Source: Bradyrhizobium sp. BR13661
GTDB lineage: Bacteria > Pseudomonadota > Alphaproteobacteria > Rhizobiales > Xanthobacteraceae
Assembly (NCBI RefSeq): GCF_029892425.1
Contig: NZ_JARXWB010000028.1
Span: 46,416-110,415 of the forward strand
Direction of reading: 5' to 3'
Length of the DNA stretch: 64,000 nt
Part shown: piece after piece, positions 42,608-51,967 of the stretch
Numbering within the stretch: position 1 is the stretch's first letter
Layout: the number at the start of each line of letters is the position of its first letter
Notes under the pieces: model-generated
What the model saw: the letters and a program-made list of their open reading frames with translations, nothing else
Told to the model about the DNA's origin: nothing
The model's database searches: none
Position numbers and translations under genes: made by a program

Positions 42608-44152
42608 TTACGGTTTGGTGGACACGTTCCAGAACGCCGGACCGTTCGGGTTGAGTCCCTTCAGCTTGGGGGACGCGATGTCGTACGTGTAGGCATCACC
42701 GACCTTCATCACCGGCACCTGTTGGTAGATCAGGGTCTGGATCTTGTCCCAGGTGGCTTTTCGAACCGCAGCGTCGGTCGATTTGATCAGCTCGGCCCGA
42801 AGCGCCCCGATCTCGGGACTGTCCCACCAGCCCGGATAACTCGCGTTGAGGAACGTGAGCAGCAGCGGATCGGCCGAAAACGAATGGTGGGTGACGAAGA
42901 TGTCCCATTGTTCCGGCTGGCCTCGCATTTTGAGGAGAGTCGCCCAATCGACGACCATCATCTGGACGTTGATCCCGGCGTCGGCCAACTGGCGCGTGAA
43001 GACGGAAGCTTCGTCGTAGTGTGCCTGGTAGTTCGTCGAGACCAGGAGACGGATGGGCGCTCCCGTGTAATCCGCCTCCTTCGCGAGCTCCTTGGCCGTC
43101 TTCGGATCATGCGCGCTGTAGCCGGAGACTCCTTCCGTCGAATACCATGGCGTGCCCTTGGGGAAGATCGAGCCCTCCGCGTTCCAGAGGTCCTTGGGCC
43201 CGAAGGCGACGCGCAGGGCCTGCGACTTGTCCAAGGCAGTCTGGATGGCGCGGCGGAGCTTGTAATTGTCCTTCAGGATCCCCTGCTTGGAGTTCATGAA
43301 GAAAAGGCCGAAGATCGGCGCGTTCGAGCGCTGCACCTGAACCGATTGGTCCTTGCTCAGCGATTCATACAAGTCGCCAGAGATCATTTCCGCATAATCA
43401 TAGTCGCCCGCCTGCACGCCGCTCACGCGCGTGCCGACATCCGGCACCGGAATGAACCGGATCTTGTCGAAGATGGCGGCGCGGGCGCCAGCGAAGCCGT
43501 CGCCTCTCTCTTTCACCGGCTTGTAGCCATCGAATTTTTCGACCTCGACATAGCGGTTCGGCCGCCATTCCACGAACTTGTAAGGGCCGGTCCCGACATA
43601 GTCCCTCTGCTCGATCGGCTTGTTTCCTGCATTGACGGAAATGTCTTCCGGATAGATCGCAAGGCCGCCATTGACGTCCGCAATGAGCGTCTTCCAGGCG
43701 CCATTCGGCGCCGACAGCTTCAGCGTGACCTCGTACTTTCCGGTCGCCTCAACCGAAATGGCACCGGCCATCAAAAGCTTGCCACGCGCACCGAAATTGC
43801 CCCAGCGCGTCATCGAGGCGACCACGTCCTTGGCAGTCATCTCCTTGCCGTTGTGGAAGAGGATGCCTTCACGCAGCTTGATGACGATCGTCTTGCCGCC
43901 GTCCTCTTCGCGATCGCTCTCGGCGAGCAGCGGGTGGGGGGCATAGCTCGAGTCCAGCGCATACAGGGTCTCGAAGATGTGACGGCCGATGACTGAGGCA
44001 ACGTCGGCCGTGGTCAGCATGACGTCGAGTGGCGGCGGCTCTCCGATGGTGGCCTCGCGCAGCACGGTGGCAGCGCTGGCTTGCGCGTGCAGGAACAACG
44101 CGGCGGCCGTCGCGACGACACCACGCATCAAGACACTCGGACAGCATCTCAT
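42608..44152 (-). CDS. Peptide ABC transporter substrate-binding protein (SBP_bac_5)
   Basis: A 514-aa periplasmic receptor. A signal peptide (VVATAAALFLHAQASA) precedes family 5 features: HIFETLYALDSSYAPHPLLAE, WTFKLREGILFHNG-type (here VIKLREGILFHNG), and VGTGPYKFVEW. Ligand may be di-/oligopeptides, glutathione or another solute. The ATG at 44152 follows GGGAGGGA. First gene of the operon, divergent from the RpiR regulator. Confidence 0.9.
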   Translation of the reverse strand: MRCCPSVLMRGVVATAAALFLHAQASAATVLREATIGEPPPLDVMLTTADVASVIGRHIFETLYALDSSYAPHPLLAESDREEDGGKTIVIKLREGILFHNGKEMTAKDVVASMTRWGNFGARGKLLMAGAISVEATGKYEVTLKLSAPNGAWKTLIADVNGGLAIYPEDISVNAGNKPIEQRDYVGTGPYKFVEWRPNRYVEVEKFDGYKPVKERGDGFAGARAAIFDKIRFIPVPDVGTRVSGVQAGDYDYAEMISGDLYESLSKDQSVQVQRSNAPIFGLFFMNSKQGILKDNYKLRRAIQTALDKSQALRVAFGPKDLWNAEGSIFPKGTPWYSTEGVSGYSAHDPKTAKELAKEADYTGAPIRLLVSTNYQAHYDEASVFTRQLADAGINVQMMVVDWATLLKMRGQPEQWDIFVTHHSFSADPLLLTFLNASYPGWWDSPEIGALRAELIKSTDAAVRKATWDKIQTLIYQQVPVMKVGDAYTYDIASPKLKGLNPNGPAFWNVSTKP

Positions 44153-44224
44153 GATCGTCCCTCCCTGGTCGTTCCACGTCGCCTGCCTCCCCGCTTCAGT
44201 CTCGGGTCCGGCGGCACCTTATGT

Positions 44225-44243
44225 TATGTTTGAAAATTACATA
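44225..44243. promoter_or_regulatory. Inverted repeat in the dpp-rpiR divergent promoter
   Basis: TATGT (44225-44229) and ACATA (44239-44243) flank TTTGAAAAT. A second GAAAATTT occurs about 30 nt to the right (near 44265). AT-rich sites of this form fit RpiR-type regulators, so it may be the operator of the neighbouring regulator. Confidence 0.4.
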
Positions 44244-44380
44244 CAGGCTGCCACGAATTACAAGGGAAAATTTGCTGTTGGGGACGCCGGTCTTGATATA
44301 CGTTTGGTCTAAGCTGAAGGTTTCTTACAAGCCGCCCTGCCCGCGGCGCAGCTCGATTGGACCTGGGAAAAGGCTGGGAC

Positions 44381-45337
44381 ATGCCGCGTGCAAAGCGAAG
44401 TCGTAACGTGCGAGCCGCCGCTCACGCCACGCCGACGCCGGAAGGCCACGACGACGTCATCGCCGCCGACATCATCTCTCTCATCAGACAGAGTTCGCCA
44501 AATCTCAGCCCGTCGGAGCAGCGTGTGGCCACTGTGCTGCTGGCGGACATCGCGTTTGCTATTCACGCCAGCAACGCCGAATTGGCCCGTCGGGCGCGCG
44601 TGAGCGAGCCGACAGTCACCCGGTTCAGCCGCTCCGTGGGCTGCCACGGAGTTCGCGACCTCAAGGTGAGGCTGGCGCAAGCCATGGCGGTGGGACGGAT
44701 CTACGTCGAACTGCCCCCGCATGTCGGCACGGATCTGGCGCGCCCGGCGCTGTGGCGGTCGGTGTTTCAGGAGATCCGGCGTGCCATTGCCGTCGTCGAG
44801 GAGGGACTGCGCAAGGAGGACATCGAGAGGGCAGCCGAAGCCATCTCCGCCTGTTCGAAACTGGTTGCGTTCGGTGTGGGCGGCGGCTCGACTCTCGCAG
44901 CCGCGGAAGTGCAGAACCGGTTCTTTCGTCTTGGGATCGCCGCCTCCCATGCCTCGGACCCAAGACTGATGCGCATGATTGCCGCAACCTTCGGCCGCGA
45001 CGATGTCGTCATTGCCATCTCGACCACGGGAACCGCGAGCGAGGTGATCGCGGCGGCCAGCGTCGCCAAGCAATACGGTGCCCTGGTCGTTGCGATTACC
45101 AAACCGGAGAGCAGACTGGCGCTGATCGCCGATATCACGCTCGGCGTGTACGTGCCGGAAGCGCCCGATGCCCTCAAGCCGACGGCGTCGCGCTATGCCC
45201 TCCTTGCCACCGTCGATCTGCTCGCCGCCTCGACGGCCTATTGCAAGCCGCTAGAAGCTCAAGCGCGAATGCGCCGGATCAAATACGAGCTGATGAAAGG
45301 GAGCGATGGCGATACCAAAGGGCCACTGGGCGATTGA
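44381..45337 (+). CDS. RpiR/MurR family transcriptional regulator (HTH + SIS)
   Basis: A 318-aa regulator. The N-terminal HTH_6 spans ~32-105, with LSPSEQRVATVLLAD and ELARRARVSEPTVTRFSRSVG as the recognition helix. The C-terminal SIS domain has FGVGGGSTLAAAEVQNRFFRLG and ISTTGTASEVI, which bind a phosphosugar or sugar acid. Divergent from the peptide ABC operon, so it probably controls it. ATG 44381 is preferred over a TTG at 44357. Confidence 0.88.
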   Translation: MPRAKRSRNVRAAAHATPTPEGHDDVIAADIISLIRQSSPNLSPSEQRVATVLLADIAFAIHASNAELARRARVSEPTVTRFSRSVGCHGVRDLKVRLAQAMAVGRIYVELPPHVGTDLARPALWRSVFQEIRRAIAVVEEGLRKEDIERAAEAISACSKLVAFGVGGGSTLAAAEVQNRFFRLGIAASHASDPRLMRMIAATFGRDDVVIAISTTGTASEVIAAASVAKQYGALVVAITKPESRLALIADITLGVYVPEAPDALKPTASRYALLATVDLLAASTAYCKPLEAQARMRRIKYELMKGSDGDTKGPLGD

Positions 45338-45405
45338 GGCGAGAAGCCGGCAGCAGCCGATTTGCCTTGCCGGATGATCTTTGAGGTCCCGCACGACTTT
45401 CCGAT

Positions 45406-47880
45406 CTAGAATGTCACCCGCATTCCCGCATAGAACGCGCGCGGCCTTGCCGGGCTCAGCGAGCGTGGGTCAGTGAAGGGGTTTCCGCCGTTGGCGAAGT
45501 TCGGCAAAGCACCGGTGTCGAAGAACTGTCCGTAGGTCGCGTACCTGTTGTCAAAGACGTTGTCGACCTTGCCATAGACCTGGACGTTCCTGGTGACCTG
45601 GTAGGAGGTGTGCAGGTTGAACACCGTATAGGACGGCAGCTTCGCATATTGATTGGATTCATCGCCGACCAGATACTGGCTGGAGACGAACAGCGCATTG
45701 CCGCCAACCTTCCACTCATCGGTGATGGCATAGTCGACACCGACCTTGACGCGGTGACGCGGGATCGCGGGGATCTGGTTGCCGGGCAAGACCTGGATGT
45801 TGCCGGCGGCATCGGCGAACGGGCTGTTCGAGCCGAGCGTCAAGGCGTCGAGGAAGCGGGCATCGACAAAGGCGTAGCTCGCCTGGAACTGCAGAGCCGC
45901 TGACTTGATGTTGACCTCGGCCTCCAGCCCCTGCCGCCGTGTCCTGCCGACATTGGTGAAATAGCCGAAACCAGTCCGGCCGGGCACCGGGACAGCCAGG
46001 ATGTCATCATCATTGGTGGCGCGGAAGCCGCCGATCTTCCAGCCGAGCGTGCCGATGTTCAGCTCCCTGGTGCCGCGCAGCCCCGCTTCCACGGTCTTGG
46101 ACACGACCTGCTTCAACGGCGGGTCGGAGACCAGAAACGCCGCGATGAGACAGGGATTGTTCGGATCGGCGCAGCCGAGCTCGAGCGGTGTCGGTACGCG
46201 GTTGGCCTCGGAATAGCCGGCATAGGCGGTCAGCTCCGGCGTGATCTTGTAGGTCCCACCGATCACCGGATTGAACCTCGTGTAGGTGGAGTCACCGTTG
46301 AGCGCGGTGCCGAGCTGATCCTCCAGCGAGATCCGCGCCACGTTGAAGCGGCCTCCGCCCGTGATCGCAAAGGCGTCCGTCACGTTGAACGTATCCATCG
46401 CATAGAAGCCGTTATATTGATTGACGGTCCGCAGCGAGACGGGACCGGCAAGCCCGGTCGCGAACGTGCCTGTTGGCCCCAGGAAGACGCCGCTGCCGCT
46501 GACGACGTAGTTCTCGCCGATCGAACCGATCTCGGCGGTGGCAACGTAGCGCGTGACGCTGGCATCATAGCTCGTGCCCATCACGAAGCGGTTCTCGTGA
46601 CCGAACAGCTGATCGGTGTTGGTGGCCTGCCCCGAGACGCCAAAGCTGGTCGAGCGTATCGAGCTGCGGTCGATCTCGCCCAGGATCGTGCCCGGCGCAA
46701 AGGGATTGCCGAGCTGGGTGCCGTCAGTGCCGTTCGCAGGCGTCGCACCGTCGCGGAAACACAGCAGCGTCGCATCCGCGGTGCACGCGCCGACGTTCGT
46801 CGGGTTGCCGTCGACGATCTTCTGCTCGTAGCGGCGTACATGCGCGGTGCCTTCGAGCGTCCAGGTCGGCGTCGCGTCGGCCTTGGCGGTCAGGTTGAGA
46901 TAGCCGACACGGTTGGATGTCGTCTGCGGTGTCGTGTAGGTCGCGCCCCAGTAATTGTTCAACAGCTCGGCCGGAACGGTGGCGTTGGCGCCGAAATCGT
47001 TCTTGGCGGCCCCCACATTGACATGGAATTCGCTGTCGCCCGCCTTGTAGCCGACATCGCTGTAGAAGCGCCGCACGTCCGATTGGGAGAAGTTGCGGAA
47101 ACCGTTGTCGTGCAGGCCTTCGAGCGCGGCATAGACGCCCCAGTTCTGGTCGACCTGCTTGCCCCATTGTGCCGAGCCCTGCATGCGGCCGAACGAGCCG
47201 CCCATGACATCGAGCTCGGCGCCTTGATAGGTGAAGCCGTCCTTCATCTGCAGATTGATCGCGCCGCCGAGCGCGTTGAGGCCGAAGGCGGGATTATTGG
47301 TCACCAGCGTGACCGACCTGATCGCCGCGGTCGGGATCAGGTCCCAGTTGACCGCGTCGGAGAAGGCTTCGTTGATGCGCACGCCGTTCTGGTACACGGC
47401 GAGGCCCTGCGGCGTGCCTGTGACGGGCGAAGCGATAAAGCCGCGAAACTCGACGTTCGGCTGGAACGGATTGCCGGTGACCTCGCTGATGCTGACGCCA
47501 GCGATGTTGTCGCGCAGCGCATCGGTGACATTGAGCGAGCCGGTGCGCTTGATCTGATTGGCGTCGACCGCGTTGATCGCCGACGGAACCTTGTCGACCT
47601 CGAGACCTCTGCCGGTCCCAGGCGTCGTCGGATAGACGTAGATCCTGCCGCTACCCCTCGGCTTGCCTGAATTCGCGGCCGTCCGCGCCACGGGGCGCGA
47701 CGGAGCACGTCGTACGGTGGGCGGCGGCGCCACCACTTCGACCGCGGGGAGGTTCTGGACGTTGGTTTCCTCGTCCTGTGCGGCGAGCGCATCCGTCGCG
47801 ACAACGAATCCGGACATCAGCCCTGATAAGACCGAGGCCATCAGGAGACGTCGCGTGTGTCCAGCCCAGCGCATTCCCAT
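45406..47880 (-). CDS. TonB-dependent outer-membrane receptor (LutH-like candidate)
   Basis: An 824-aa TonB-dependent receptor. Export signal (MASVLSGLMSGFVVATDALA), plug domain (~90-230) with IAGVSISEVTGNPFQPNVEFRGF and FGLNALGGAINLQ, and a beta-barrel ending MRVTF with terminal Phe. Siderophore or metal-complex uptake is the class function. Neighbouring quinoprotein genes make a lanthanide or lanthanophore receptor (LutH role) the leading guess, but nothing in the sequence names the ligand. Start at 47880 or 47874; a GTG at 47898 is less likely. Confidence 0.85.
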   Translation of the reverse strand: MGMRWAGHTRRLLMASVLSGLMSGFVVATDALAAQDEETNVQNLPAVEVVAPPPTVRRAPSRPVARTAANSGKPRGSGRIYVYPTTPGTGRGLEVDKVPSAINAVDANQIKRTGSLNVTDALRDNIAGVSISEVTGNPFQPNVEFRGFIASPVTGTPQGLAVYQNGVRINEAFSDAVNWDLIPTAAIRSVTLVTNNPAFGLNALGGAINLQMKDGFTYQGAELDVMGGSFGRMQGSAQWGKQVDQNWGVYAALEGLHDNGFRNFSQSDVRRFYSDVGYKAGDSEFHVNVGAAKNDFGANATVPAELLNNYWGATYTTPQTTSNRVGYLNLTAKADATPTWTLEGTAHVRRYEQKIVDGNPTNVGACTADATLLCFRDGATPANGTDGTQLGNPFAPGTILGEIDRSSIRSTSFGVSGQATNTDQLFGHENRFVMGTSYDASVTRYVATAEIGSIGENYVVSGSGVFLGPTGTFATGLAGPVSLRTVNQYNGFYAMDTFNVTDAFAITGGGRFNVARISLEDQLGTALNGDSTYTRFNPVIGGTYKITPELTAYAGYSEANRVPTPLELGCADPNNPCLIAAFLVSDPPLKQVVSKTVEAGLRGTRELNIGTLGWKIGGFRATNDDDILAVPVPGRTGFGYFTNVGRTRRQGLEAEVNIKSAALQFQASYAFVDARFLDALTLGSNSPFADAAGNIQVLPGNQIPAIPRHRVKVGVDYAITDEWKVGGNALFVSSQYLVGDESNQYAKLPSYTVFNLHTSYQVTRNVQVYGKVDNVFDNRYATYGQFFDTGALPNFANGGNPFTDPRSLSPARPRAFYAGMRVTF

Positions 47881-47994
47881 CGTCCCACCCGTCACCACCG
47901 GCTGTTTTCATTTTCGCCTGATGGTTTGAGACGAGTGTAATCGGCGGCACCTGATGCACTAGCCTCAAAAGGTCGTACGCTCTCCGCACCCGTT

Positions 47995-48030
47995 TTCCCG
48001 ACGGAATCGGGAATTATTCCCGATCGGGAA
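47995..48030. promoter_or_regulatory. Four-half-site palindromic array upstream of TonB receptor
   Basis: Alternating TTCCCG (47995-48000), CGGGAA (48008-48013), TTCCCG (48017-48022) and CGGGAA (48025-48030). The middle pair is inside a perfect 19-bp palindrome (48006-48024, arms ATCGGGAAT/ATTCCCGAT). It lies 115-150 nt before the receptor start and just past the end of the sensor kinase gene. Confidence 0.55.
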
Positions 48031-48055
48031 TTTTCCTCGTTCAAGTCGGGCGCGA

Positions 48056-49414
48056 TCAGGCCGCTGCGGTTGGAACCAATGCTTCCACGGTGACGCCGCC
48101 CTCGCCTGAGGCCACGTTGAGCGTGCCGCCGAGCGCGAGGATACGCTCGCGCATGCCGACGAGGCCGAAGCCGAGCTTCTGACCCGGCTCCATTCCGCGG
48201 CCGTTGTCGCTGACCCGGACGCGGGCGCAGCAGCGACCGTCGCGGCCCGGCTGTTCCGCCGGCTCGATCACCACGGCGATCGCGGTCGCGCCGGCGTGAC
48301 GGAACGCGTTGGTGAGCGCTTCCTGCACGACGCGATAGATGGTGAGATCGGCCGTCTCACCCGTGACACCGAGCGCCGGCGAGATCGTGGTTTCGATGGT
48401 GACGTCGGGATGCGATTCCCGCCATAGCCGCGACAACGATTCCAGCGCCTTGCCGAGGCCAAGCTCGGCGAGACCGACGGGCCGCAAGCGCTCCAGCACA
48501 CGACGAGTGAACTGCTGCAGCGCGTTGATCTGCTCCAGCAGCGCGCCGCCGTGCTTTCGCACGGCCTCCGCGCTTGGCGCACGTCCGTCGGCGAGCTTGG
48601 CCAGCGCGCTGGCATGCGCGCGCAGCGAGAACAGATACGGCCCGAACTCGTCATGCAGTTCGCGCGCGATCTCCTTGCGCTCGACGTCCTGGAGCGACAC
48701 CGCGCGCTCGGCAAGCCGCCGCTTGTCCTCGACGGCCTCGCCGAGCGTTGCCGCGAGGTGATTGAGCCTGGTGCAGATCGCAGCGAGCTCAGGCGCGCCG
48801 CCGGGCGTGACGCGCGCATCATAATGCCCGCCCTCGAGCTCGCCCATGGTCTGCGCCAGTGATTGCAGCGGCGCGAGCGCGCGGCCGACGACTGTCATCG
48901 TCACCAGGAACAGCACCAGCGCGATCACCGAGCCGACCTCCAGCTGGGTGACGATGGCGTCCCAGATCTCGGCGATCTCGTCATTGGGATGCGAGGTGAT
49001 CACGAGCGAGCCGGGCTTGCCATGGACGGAGACCGGCACGCTGACAGCGGTCTGCTCGGGATGAACCAGGCTGACGAACCAGGCCGGCGGCCCCGGCGTG
49101 TCGTCATCCGCATCGGGCCGCGGCGGTGTCAGAGGGTTCCCGCCGGCATCACGGAGCGCGATGCTGACATGGCGGAGACGGTTGAGGTCGTGCGCGATCC
49201 GGTTCAGCCTGGCATCGGGATCCGGCGCCTCGTTGAGATCGGCAACGATCATCTCGATGAACTCGCGCGCGAGCCGGATCACGCTCTGGTCCTCGGCCTG
49301 CACGCGGGGGCCGGCCTCGGCGACCTGGCGGGCGATGTTGACCGCGAGCCCGAGCGCCAGCAGCAGCGCCAGCAGAAGGTTGATACGCCCGCGCAGGGAT
49401 AGATTTTGCCACAT
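48056..49414 (-). CDS. NarL-type sensor histidine kinase (MoxY-like)
   Basis: A 452-aa membrane sensor. One helix at the N-terminus (INLLLALLLALGLAVNI), a periplasmic sensor region, a second helix (VIALVLFLVTMTVV), a HAMP-like linker and a HisKA_3 domain with the phospho-acceptor His in RELHDEFGPYLF. The ATPase contains VVQEALTNAFRHA and SDNGRGM. Divergent from its regulator gene. Arrangement and context resemble the MoxYX/FlhSR system that controls methanol and formaldehyde oxidation, which is an inference. Confidence 0.85.
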   Translation of the reverse strand: MWQNLSLRGRINLLLALLLALGLAVNIARQVAEAGPRVQAEDQSVIRLAREFIEMIVADLNEAPDPDARLNRIAHDLNRLRHVSIALRDAGGNPLTPPRPDADDDTPGPPAWFVSLVHPEQTAVSVPVSVHGKPGSLVITSHPNDEIAEIWDAIVTQLEVGSVIALVLFLVTMTVVGRALAPLQSLAQTMGELEGGHYDARVTPGGAPELAAICTRLNHLAATLGEAVEDKRRLAERAVSLQDVERKEIARELHDEFGPYLFSLRAHASALAKLADGRAPSAEAVRKHGGALLEQINALQQFTRRVLERLRPVGLAELGLGKALESLSRLWRESHPDVTIETTISPALGVTGETADLTIYRVVQEALTNAFRHAGATAIAVVIEPAEQPGRDGRCCARVRVSDNGRGMEPGQKLGFGLVGMRERILALGGTLNVASGEGGVTVEALVPTAAA

Positions 49415-49599
49415 TGCTTTCGCCCGTGCCCCTCGAAGCTTCACCCGTCCGACGACGTTGACAGAAGAGAAGCGCCCGATATCTAATCGGAAGCGTACAG
49501 CAATCCCGGCCGGGTTGCATGAGCCGACATGAGACGCACGTCTGTCTCGCTCGGTATCATGCGGCGCAAAACAAGCCGGCGCTGTCACGGGGAACGCCC

Positions 49600-50220
49600 A
49601 TGCGCATTCTGATCGTCGACGATCATCCCATTGTCGCCTCCGGCTGCCGCGCCGTGCTGGCCGACGAAGGCGAGATCGAGATCCTGGAGGCCGCAGACGC
49701 CGAGGACGGCGAGAGCGTCTTCATCGTCGAGCGCCCCGACCTCTGCGTCATCGACATCAACCTGCCGACCGTCTCCGGTTTCGAGCTCGCACGGCGCATC
49801 CTCGCGCGTGCGCCGGAAGCCCGCATCATCATGTTCAGCATGAACGACGACCCGGCCTTCGCCGCGCGTGCGATCGAGTGCGGCGCCAAGGGCTATGTCT
49901 CCAAGACTGGCGACCCCGACGACCTCGTCGAGGCCATCCGCACCGTCGGCGGCGGCGGCACTTATTTGCCCAGCGCGATTGCGCGCAGCATCGCCTTCGC
50001 GGGGCCGGCGCTGGCGCAGAGCCCGCTGTCGAAGCTGAATGCGCGCGAGATGGAAATCCTGCGGCTGCTCAGCGCTGGAAAAAGCCTGTCCGAAATCGCC
50101 TGGCTGGTGCAATCATCCTACAAAACGGTCGCCAACACCTCCTCGATCATGCGCCAGAAGCTCGGGGTCAAGACCTCGGTCGAGCTGGTGCGGCTGGCGA
50201 TCGACAGCGGCGTGGCGTAA
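49600..50220 (+). CDS. LuxR/NarL-type response regulator (MoxX-like)
   Basis: A 206-aa response regulator: receiver with acidic pair IVDDHP, phospho-acceptor D52 in CVIDINLP and the switch Lys in GYVSKTG; then a LuxR-type HTH (LNAREMEILRLLSAGKSLSEIAWL). The ATG at 49600 has GGGGAA before it. Divergent from the kinase, 70 nt ahead of the S-formylglutathione hydrolase gene, which it may regulate. Confidence 0.88.
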   Translation: MRILIVDDHPIVASGCRAVLADEGEIEILEAADAEDGESVFIVERPDLCVIDINLPTVSGFELARRILARAPEARIIMFSMNDDPAFAARAIECGAKGYVSKTGDPDDLVEAIRTVGGGGTYLPSAIARSIAFAGPALAQSPLSKLNAREMEILRLLSAGKSLSEIAWLVQSSYKTVANTSSIMRQKLGVKTSVELVRLAIDSGVA

Positions 50221-50292
50221 AAGAGCGCCACAAAATTCGGTCACACAAGCATTGCAAAGATGATGTGGTGAGATGCCACGGAGCCATCAGGC

Positions 50293-51138
50293 ATGACGAT
50301 CCAGACTGTCTCGACCAACAGATCCCACGGCGGCGTGCAGGGCGTTTACCGCCATGCGAGCAGCGCGACCGGAACCGACATGGTGTTCTCGGTCTATGTT
50401 CCCCCGCATGCCGAAGGCGCAACACTGCCCGTGGTCTGGTATCTCTCCGGGCTCACCTGCACCCACGCCAACGTCACCGAGAAGGGCGAATTCCGTAAAG
50501 CCTGCGCCGAGCTCGGCCTGATCTTCGTCGCCCCCGACACCTCGCCGCGCGGGCCCGACGTACCCGGCGATGCCAACAATGCCTATGATTTCGGCCTTGG
50601 AGCGGGCTTCTATGTCGACGCGACCGAAGCGCCGTTCGCCCGCAATTACCGCATGTGGACCTATGTCACCGACGAGTTGCCCAAGATTGTTGCGGGAAAT
50701 TTTCCCGTCGATGCCAAACGGCAATCGATCATGGGCCATTCGATGGGCGGCCACGGCGCGCTGACCGTGGCGCTGCGCAACCCGCATCGCTATCGCGCCG
50801 CCAGCGCTTTCGCCCCGATCGTGGCGCCCTCTCAGGTGCCCTGGGGCATCAAGGCGCTGACGGGCTATCTCGGGCCAAATAAGGAGGCCTGGCGCAGCCA
50901 TGACACGGTGGCGCTGATCGAGGACGGCGCGAAATTTTCCAGCTTCCTCGTCGACGTCGGCGAGGCCGACAATTTCCTCAACGAGCAGCTCAAGCCCGAG
51001 CTGCTGCAGGCGGCCTGCACCAAGGCCAACATCCCGCTGACGCTGCGGCGGCAGCCGGGCTACGACCACAGCTACTACTTCATCTCCACATTCATGAGCG
51101 ATCATCTGCACTGGCATGCGGAGCGGCTGAAGGGGTGA
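50293..51138 (+). CDS. fghA: S-formylglutathione hydrolase
   Basis: A 281-aa esterase D-type enzyme splitting S-formylglutathione to formate and glutathione, the last step of glutathione-dependent formaldehyde oxidation. Catalytic Ser is S150 in GHSMGGHG, Asp in DVGEAD and His in GYDHSYYF. The LSGLTCTHANVTEKG segment is family-typical. Its presence links the neighbourhood to C1 (methanol/formaldehyde) metabolism. Confidence 0.95.
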   Translation: MTIQTVSTNRSHGGVQGVYRHASSATGTDMVFSVYVPPHAEGATLPVVWYLSGLTCTHANVTEKGEFRKACAELGLIFVAPDTSPRGPDVPGDANNAYDFGLGAGFYVDATEAPFARNYRMWTYVTDELPKIVAGNFPVDAKRQSIMGHSMGGHGALTVALRNPHRYRAASAFAPIVAPSQVPWGIKALTGYLGPNKEAWRSHDTVALIEDGAKFSSFLVDVGEADNFLNEQLKPELLQAACTKANIPLTLRRQPGYDHSYYFISTFMSDHLHWHAERLKG

Positions 51139-51164
51139 GGTTTGCGCGCCGAGCGCTCACTGCC

Positions 51165-51313
51165 TTCCCTTCTCCCCTTGCGGGAGAAGGTGGCGCGAAG
51201 CGCCGGATGAGGGGTTCTCTCCGCACGCGCGACTGTTCGCGAGGACAGATACCCCTCACCCGCCTCGCCGCTACGCGGCGAGCCACCCTCTCCCGCAAGG
51301 GGAGAGGGTGCAG
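51165..51313. repeat. Long imperfect palindrome of the CTCCCCTTGCGGGAGA type
   Basis: About 149 nt whose ends mirror each other (CTTCTCCCCTTGCGGGAGAA at the left, CTCTCCCGCAAGGGGAGAGG at the right), with nested stems around GGATGAGGGG and ACCCCTCACCCGC. A related copy lies at 60387-60543. Typical Rhizobiales extragenic palindrome. Confidence 0.75.
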
Positions 51314-51339
51314 TGGCGCTCGTGGGGAGAAGAATCTAC

Positions 51340-51840
51340 TCACGGCCTCCCGTAATTCGGCGCCAGCAGCCGGTTGCGGATCAGATAGCTCATCGTGCGC
51401 GACCAGGATTCATCGGTGTTGCCGCGCATGTCGGCGCTGGCCGCCGTGATCATGTTGCCGGTCTTCACGTCGCGCAGATAGATGTTCAGATTGATGATCA
51501 GGTTCGAGACCTTCTGCACCATGCCTGTGATCTCGAGGTCCGCGCCCAATTGTCCGGCAAGCTTGAGGTCGCAGCCGCCGCAGGCCTGCAGATTGCTGTG
51601 ACGTGCCGCATCCCTGACCGGCGCGATATCGAGCACCTGGAACCGACCGGACTCGGCCAGTTCCTTGCGGAGCTGGTCGCTGATATGCGCAAGCCGCGCC
51701 TCTTCCGGCTTCGAGCCATAGAACTCGCCGGGCAGGCTGGTGTCGACCAGCTCGAAATCGAAGATCGCAAGCTTTGGCGGATCGGCGAATGCCGGCGACC
51801 CCATCAGCAGCAAAGCTGCGAAACATATCAGCGCTCGCAT
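51340..51840 (-). CDS. Exported DUF3280/DUF2380-like protein of the PQQ cluster
   Basis: A 166-aa periplasmic protein with signal peptide (ALICFAALLLMGSPAFA) followed by KLAIFDFELVDTSLPGEF and a Cys pair LQACGGCDLKLA. It resembles a family annotated with domains of unknown function and seen beside quinoprotein genes. GRFQVLDIAPV and RGNTDESWSRTMSYLIRNR are its conserved blocks. ATG at 51840. It is divergent from the operon that follows. Confidence 0.7.
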   Translation of the reverse strand: MRALICFAALLLMGSPAFADPPKLAIFDFELVDTSLPGEFYGSKPEEARLAHISDQLRKELAESGRFQVLDIAPVRDAARHSNLQACGGCDLKLAGQLGADLEITGMVQKVSNLIINLNIYLRDVKTGNMITAASADMRGNTDESWSRTMSYLIRNRLLAPNYGRP

Positions 51841-51967
51841 GATCGTGATTCCGCTCGTGGCGTCGCGACGACCAAATCCGGGGTTGCAAGCCCTGTCAAA
51901 TCGGTCATGCTTGAAGAGAAACAATTCTCCATCGGCGGTCAAGCCGGGGAGAACGTGAGGAGGAAGC

